Part shown: positions 59,901-64,000 of the stretch, one piece after another | Position numbering within the stretch: position 1 is the first letter of the stretch | Layout of the letters: each line of letters starts with the position of its first letter | DNA from: Variovorax beijingensis | Lineage (GTDB): Bacteria; Pseudomonadota; Gammaproteobacteria; Burkholderiales; Burkholderiaceae_C | Direction of reading: 5' to 3' | NCBI RefSeq assembly: GCF_007828835.1 | Contig: NZ_VIVL01000003.1 | Location: 62,001-126,000, forward strand | DNA length: 64,000 nt | Position numbers and translations under genes: made by a program | The notes under the pieces: generated by a model | Databases searched by the model: none | The model's input: only the letters and a program-made list of their open reading frames with translations | What the model was told of the DNA's origin: nothing

Positions 59901-60602
59901 ATGGCATTCATCTCCCTCAAAAACGTCGCAGTCAACTTCCCGATCTATGGGGCAGGCGCGGCGTCGCTCAAGAAGACGCTAGCAGCATCGGTCACAGGCG
60001 GCCGCTTCGGCAAGGAAACCGGCGTCACAGTCGTGCAGGCGCTCAGTGATGTCAACATCGAACTCAAGAGCGGCGATCGGCTTGGCTTGGTGGGACACAA
60101 CGGTGCGGGCAAATCGACGCTGCTGCGCACCTTGGCCGGAGTCTACGAACCATCCGCGGGCGAATTCACGCGCCAAGGTACCGTGGCGAGCCTGATTGAC
60201 CCATCGCTGGGCATCGAGATGGATGCCACCGGCATCGAAAACATCATGCTGCGCGGCCTCGTCATGGGCATGAGCAAGAAGCAACTCGACAAGCTGACGC
60301 CAGAAATCTGCGAGTTCAGTGGGCTGGGCGAATACGTCAACATGCCGGTGCGCACCTATTCGACGGGCATGATGATGCGTCTGGCATTCTCGATTTCGAC
60401 TAGCGTCGAGGCCGACATCCTGTTGATGGACGAATGGCTATCAGTCGGCGATGCAGAGTTCACAGAGAAAGCTGAAAAGCGGATGCGGGACGTAGTGTCC
60501 AAGTCGGGCATTCTGGTGCTCGCTTCGCACTCACCTGAGTTGATTGCGAAGGAGTGCAATCGCGTAATCCATCTCGAGCATGGACGAATCGTCGAACAAT
60601 AG
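59901..60602 (+). CDS. ABC polysaccharide exporter ATPase (Wzt/KpsT-like)
   Basis: A 233-residue ATPase. Walker A is GLVGHNGAGKSTL (62-74), the signature reads YSTGMMMRLAFSIS (153-166) as in Wzt/TagH/KpsT proteins, and Walker B is ILLMDEWLSVGD (173-184). The switch His is in LASHSPELI. It ends right after the nucleotide-binding domain, so it lacks the C-terminal carbohydrate-binding domain that Wzt proteins of the O9a type have. Export should therefore not depend on a capped chain end through that domain. It is the last gene of the manC-wzm-wzt operon. Confidence 0.9.
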   Translation: MAFISLKNVAVNFPIYGAGAASLKKTLAASVTGGRFGKETGVTVVQALSDVNIELKSGDRLGLVGHNGAGKSTLLRTLAGVYEPSAGEFTRQGTVASLIDPSLGIEMDATGIENIMLRGLVMGMSKKQLDKLTPEICEFSGLGEYVNMPVRTYSTGMMMRLAFSISTSVEADILLMDEWLSVGDAEFTEKAEKRMRDVVSKSGILVLASHSPELIAKECNRVIHLEHGRIVEQ

Positions 60603-60611
60603 ATCGCATGC

Positions 60612-62798
60612 TTAGCTCTGCGGATGCCTGCGCAGGGCTCTGATTTCCTCCAGACGCTTCGCAATTCTTCGGCCTGCGACCTCGAGCGAAAGATTGGCTT
60701 CGGCACTCGACTTGGCTCTTTGGCCCAACTCACGGGCCCAAACTTGGTTGTCATAGACGCGCCTCATGAGTTGCGCAGCGTGCTCGACCGATGGCTCAGC
60801 CCACTCAAGGTCTACGTCATAAGGCGGGATTGGCTTGTCGAGCCGGACCAACTCATATGAAACGAGCAAGCTGTTGCTATCGTCCATGAAATCGACGTTG
60901 CCGGAGAATCTCGTGGCGATGACGGGCTTACCCATGAGCATCGCTTCCGCCATCGTCAACCCCAGTCCCTCGCTGCGGTGCAACGAAACGTAAGCATCAC
61001 AGGCGTCCATCAGCGACAGAACGTGATCTGGGGAGTAGACCTCGTTGATCAACCTAACATTGCGGCCCACCGCAGCATTCTCCAGCATCGCGAACTGCTC
61101 GGGATGCCGATCGCCGAAAGAAGTCTTGAGAACCAGTGTAACGGGCTCGTCTTCGGCAAATGCGCGCTTGAACGCCTGAAGAAGGCCCAAGGGATTCTTG
61201 CGCTCCATCACGCTCATCATGTGAAAGGTAAAGAGGAACGTGAATCTTTCGGGGTCCAACCCAAACGCCGTCCGCTCGCGACGCTGATAAGGCGCCAGAC
61301 GCACACCCGGAAATAGTGTCCTGACAGGCACAGACAGACGCTCTCGCAACCCGCGCGCCACGAACTCCGTGGCTGTCCAAACCTCGTCGACTTGTTGAGC
61401 ATGCGTCTGCCAAGATGGCGGCACCGAATCGAATTCCCAATACCAGTATCCAATACGGTAGGTCCGAGGCGCGCGTGCGTGAAGATCGGCGCGTCGATAG
61501 GCCGTTTCGAAGAACGGCTCCGGCTGCGTGTGTACAAGGGTGATGTCATGGCACTCGCTGCCATGAAACTCTATATGACGGGGTTCGTCGTCGACATCGG
61601 TTCGAACATCACGGAGCGAGGTATGCACGCCGGCAAGCCTCAATCCTTCGACGATGGACTCTGCGGAAACACGAAGCCCAGACGGATAGCAGAAATGCCC
61701 GACGACGTTGATGCCAAGCGCCGCCAACTGCTCGGCTTGAGCAGTCGCATCGAGTTGCCGAACCCAGATCGACGCCTCGGGGGCAAGCCTGGCATTTGGC
61801 GACCGCAACCATTCAATGAAAGCGCGCGCGGCCGCGACGTCCTGCATGGCGTGTGGATGAAGATCACGCCACTCGGGCCTTGCCCAATAGGCGTTTCGCA
61901 ACTGCTCGTCTGCTGGCGGCAACAGTTCGCTCCATGACACCTCCTTCAACCACGCTCCGCGCATTCCGAAGGCCTTTTCACACCATGCAATGAAAGCCCC
62001 TCGGCCGAAATGCGTCAAGCCATCCGGAAAGCGGCTCTGCCACGAGGGCGTAAACCAATACGTCCGCGCTAGTTCCAGTGGGGCCTGCTCTCGCGCCACC
62101 AGAAACAACCACCATATTTCCTCAAGTCGCAGCTCTCCCGCTGTTCGACCAAACTGCATGAACCACCCAAACAATCCTCTGTGCCCCGCCGGCGTCAAAC
62201 CATGCGGCATCACGAGTCGCAATTCGTCGTTGTCGAGAAAGACTCGGCGAGCTCGAGCTCCGACGTCCGAACCTAGGAGCGCGGTGATCTGCTCCAAACC
62301 GTCGGGTGTCAGCCCAAGTTCCGAAACCCCAACCCTCTTCAACCACACCAGGAACGGGCTGTCGGCGCCGTCGCTCAGGGCGGATGGGAATTGCTCATAT
62401 ATGCTCCTGCGCGCGCGCAGCAAGTCAATGCAAAAACGAGCGGCGGTCCAGCGGTCGCCAATAGTTGCTGCAGTCTGACGAGGCCACAGGACATCTTCCA
62501 ACGCGAGGCCCGCGGCAGCCGCGACGTCGACGTCATCGAACCAGTTGACCTCTTTAGCCGGCTCATTCGACAGGCCGGCCAAGCGCCGCTCCGCTGCGGC
62601 TCGCTCTCGCTCCAAGAATCTCGCCAACGCAGTATTCCGCAATTCCCGGAGCGATCGCTCTCGCAGAAAGCGAAAACGCTTTGGAAGGCGCCAAGGCGTC
62701 AGCATCCACCAGATGGCCTTCGCAGCCTTTCGAACGTAGGGGCTGATCGAACGAAACACTTCTCTTACTTGTGTCACTATTGGATTCATCAGTGGCAA
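60612..62798 (-). CDS. large GT4-type glycosyltransferase with unassigned N-terminal half
   Basis: A 728-residue protein. The C-terminal part (about 355-720) is a GT4 GT-B fold: FTFHMMSVMERKNPLGLLQA (donor-site region near 525), ETAYRRADLHARAPRTYRIG and RSEGLGLTMAEAM (E-x7-E motif near 605-617). The N-terminal ~350 residues are helical, Trp-rich and not recognised; they include DVLWPRQTAATIGDRW and several WLFLVAREQ-like helices. The start is MPLMNPIV (62798) or the Met three codons later. Convergent with the ABC ATPase gene (9-bp gap) and divergent from the methyltransferase gene. Confidence 0.85.
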   Translation of the reverse strand: MPLMNPIVTQVREVFRSISPYVRKAAKAIWWMLTPWRLPKRFRFLRERSLRELRNTALARFLERERAAAERRLAGLSNEPAKEVNWFDDVDVAAAAGLALEDVLWPRQTAATIGDRWTAARFCIDLLRARRSIYEQFPSALSDGADSPFLVWLKRVGVSELGLTPDGLEQITALLGSDVGARARRVFLDNDELRLVMPHGLTPAGHRGLFGWFMQFGRTAGELRLEEIWWLFLVAREQAPLELARTYWFTPSWQSRFPDGLTHFGRGAFIAWCEKAFGMRGAWLKEVSWSELLPPADEQLRNAYWARPEWRDLHPHAMQDVAAARAFIEWLRSPNARLAPEASIWVRQLDATAQAEQLAALGINVVGHFCYPSGLRVSAESIVEGLRLAGVHTSLRDVRTDVDDEPRHIEFHGSECHDITLVHTQPEPFFETAYRRADLHARAPRTYRIGYWYWEFDSVPPSWQTHAQQVDEVWTATEFVARGLRERLSVPVRTLFPGVRLAPYQRRERTAFGLDPERFTFLFTFHMMSVMERKNPLGLLQAFKRAFAEDEPVTLVLKTSFGDRHPEQFAMLENAAVGRNVRLINEVYSPDHVLSLMDACDAYVSLHRSEGLGLTMAEAMLMGKPVIATRFSGNVDFMDDSNSLLVSYELVRLDKPIPPYDVDLEWAEPSVEHAAQLMRRVYDNQVWARELGQRAKSSAEANLSLEVAGRRIAKRLEEIRALRRHPQS

Positions 62799-63059
62799 AC
62801 GGATAATCTAGTTTGGATGGGAGTGAACTCTGACATGTAGCACGCCCCGCACATCGAGAGTGAAAAGGCAACGATACCGAGTACCAGTCCCTGATCCTTC
62901 CCGCCGTCGAGCCGCACCGCGTCGATCTGACCTGTTGAAATTCGTAGACAATCAAAGTAGAGAGTGCAGTCCATCGCCAAATTTTTCCACCTCTCCCCCT
63001 ATGCATGAACCAAGGATGGTTCCTCGGCGCGCAACCCATAACATTCAAAAATTGAGAAG
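62799..63059. other. divergent intergenic region, low coding potential
   Basis: 261 bp between divergent glycan genes, more A+T-rich than most of the window. It holds GAACCA-N4-TGGTTC (63007-63022), an inverted repeat that could be a regulator site, and GAGAAG just before the ATG at 63060. A short open frame across it (62860-63063) has no family features. No clear promoter hexamer pair was identified. Confidence 0.5.
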
Positions 63060-63899
63060 ATGAAGCAACTACTTAGACGCGCTGCACGTTGGTTAGCCTC
63101 GAAGCCTGGTATCGGTCGCTTTGTGCGAATCGGCATCGCAGTGGTGCGCCTTCCCGTCTCCAATGATCGACAGCAGGTCTTTTTGACGCAGCAATTGCCG
63201 CAACTGCTCGACACCTTGTCCGATATCAATCATCGTCAAGCCAACCTTGATCGCGATCAAGAAAATCTCACAAAAACTGCACCGATCACACTCCGACAAT
63301 TGACGCGTGACGTACTAGCACTCCGTCGAGAGATTGAGGCACTAAAGCCCGAGGCCGGTCAGTCTACGGTGCAGCCGGCTAACAGGCCATCTCCTGCAGA
63401 TAGAAATCGGCAAGTCAAGCTAGGAAGTGGCAGCGGGCCACAGAACGGGCAGTTCATCATGGATTATCCCTTACCGCACACCGCTAATGTTTCTCACCTC
63501 GACAACTTGTCCCTCGAGAATGCCCAGGTCCACGACATCTACGCGTCTCGCGTTCTGGAGCGCTTCTCCCCCGAGCAGTTGAGCGAGTCGCTCCTGCCAC
63601 GCCTGTACAAACTGCTCGCCCCCGAGGGACGGCTTCATGTAACCGCTTTGGACTCCGAGGCGATGATGCGCGGGTACTCACTTGGCACCATCTCGCACGA
63701 CGATCTGCGCAACTCGCTCTTCGGCCTGCACACCACGGAAGATGATGGACCTCGCCTCAATGTGTTTACGGCAGAGACGTTGACGCAGTTGCTTCTGGAG
63801 GCAGGCTTTGCCAACATCCAATTAGTTGGTGAAGCTCGTCGCAATGGCAACGACCTGGAATTCGAGGTCATTGCCCAGAAGGGGAAGGCTCTTCAATGA
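63060..63899 (+). CDS. methyltransferase-like protein of the glycan locus
   Basis: A 279-residue protein. The N-terminal 95 residues are basic, then helical and probably coiled (QANLDRDQENLTKTAPITLR). The C-terminal part resembles type-11 SAM methyltransferases: VKLGSGSGPQNGQFIMDYP stands where KLNLGCGxxxxxGwxnxD is expected, and IYASRVLERFSPEQL and LYKLLAPEGRLHV match later motifs. The first motif is divergent (GSGSG instead of GCG), so SAM binding is uncertain. The stop overlaps the next glycosyltransferase start as ATGA. The role in glycan methylation is inferred from context. Confidence 0.78.
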   Translation: MKQLLRRAARWLASKPGIGRFVRIGIAVVRLPVSNDRQQVFLTQQLPQLLDTLSDINHRQANLDRDQENLTKTAPITLRQLTRDVLALRREIEALKPEAGQSTVQPANRPSPADRNRQVKLGSGSGPQNGQFIMDYPLPHTANVSHLDNLSLENAQVHDIYASRVLERFSPEQLSESLLPRLYKLLAPEGRLHVTALDSEAMMRGYSLGTISHDDLRNSLFGLHTTEDDGPRLNVFTAETLTQLLLEAGFANIQLVGEARRNGNDLEFEVIAQKGKALQ

Positions 63900-64000
63900 A
63901 GGTTCGACAAGAAAAGAAACCCGCGATCTCGATCGTCATCAACACCCTCAACCGGGGGCCAAGCCTTCACGCAACCATCGAGAGCTTTCAGTGGCTCCGT
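63896..64000 (+). CDS. GT2 family glycosyltransferase, 5' end only
   Basis: The first 35 codons of a gene cut by the window end. The reading begins MKVRQEKKPAISIVINTLNR, the hydrophobic beta-strand and Thr/Asn-rich loop that open GT2 domains, followed by PSLHATIESFQWL. ATG 63896 overlaps the preceding stop (ATGA). With so little visible, only the superfamily can be given. Confidence 0.7.
   Translation, partial: MKVRQEKKPAISIVINTLNRGPSLHATIESFQWLR

Noticed and set aside
62860-63063. Small plus-strand frame in the divergent glycan intergenic region
   Set aside because: No start context, no family features, and it overlaps the probable promoter and the start of the methyltransferase gene.
1-64000. 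CRISPR arrays, tRNA, rRNA and insertion-sequence genes
   Set aside because: None recognised by eye; no regularly spaced repeats and no transposase motif were seen. A tRNA scan could still find something missed.

Overview
The window reads as a chromosomal stretch of a high-GC betaproteobacterium of the Comamonadaceae, most likely Variovorax or a close relative. The reasons are the strong G+C bias, the many orphan Bug-type (TctC) binding proteins alongside LIV-ABC and TRAP uptake systems, a SlmA with an arginine-type ArgB nearby, and a fadE-fadN-fadA beta-oxidation cluster. The genus is an inference from gene content. No rRNA, tRNA, CRISPR array or transposase gene was recognised.

Layout. (1) 1-8.1 kb, minus strand: a fatty-acid beta-oxidation operon (TetR regulator, acyl-CoA dehydrogenase, a DUF2147 exported protein, FadN-type hydratase/dehydrogenase, thiolase, alpha/beta hydrolase). 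A DUF559 nuclease-like gene flanked by 36-bp inverted repeats sits between fadN and fadA. (2) 8.15-9.93 kb: a divergent SDR/LysR pair. (3) 9.94-27.3 kb, minus strand: one compact catabolic operon of 16 genes, mostly joined by 4-bp ATGA overlaps. It runs from a GntR/UTRA regulator through a LIV-type ABC transporter, a Bug protein, LeuCD-like hydro-lyase subunits, an MmgE/PrpD protein, a second Bug protein, HyuB/HyuA ATP-dependent hydantoinase/oxoprolinase subunits, an isochorismatase-fold protein whose usual catalytic Cys is Gly, a fumarate-reductase-type flavoprotein and an isocitrate-lyase-superfamily C-C lyase. The substrate is unknown; the chemistry suggests an imide or lactam ring opened to a dicarboxylate, dehydrogenated, hydrated and cleaved. 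A 183-bp palindromic repeat lies between the binding-protein and permease genes.

(4) 27.4-36.3 kb: a divergent sugar-acid cluster around a GntR/FCD regulator. Leftward are two SDR dehydrogenases and a fumarylacetoacetate-hydrolase-family enzyme; rightward are a TRAP transporter, a UxaA-family dehydratase and an Ldh2-family oxidoreductase. Together they outline import, dehydration, oxidation and hydrolytic cleavage of a sugar acid, as in non-phosphorylative L-fucose/L-rhamnose routes. (5) 36.3-41.0 kb: a DUF1326-DUF2182-EamA operon with Cys-rich motifs, a catalase with an OxyR-like site, and slmA.

(6) 41.1-64.0 kb: a surface-polysaccharide region interrupted only by argB and a WecA-like gene. 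It holds galE, several GT2 glycosyltransferases, a 1475-residue fusion of methyltransferase, coiled coil, two glycosyltransferase modules and a second methyltransferase, an acyltransferase-3/SGNH O-acetylase, manC (GDP-mannose), a Wzm/Wzt-type ABC exporter, a large GT4 enzyme, a divergent methyltransferase and a GT2 gene cut by the window end. The far right is visibly richer in A+T than the left, which suggests acquired or fast-evolving O-antigen/capsule DNA.
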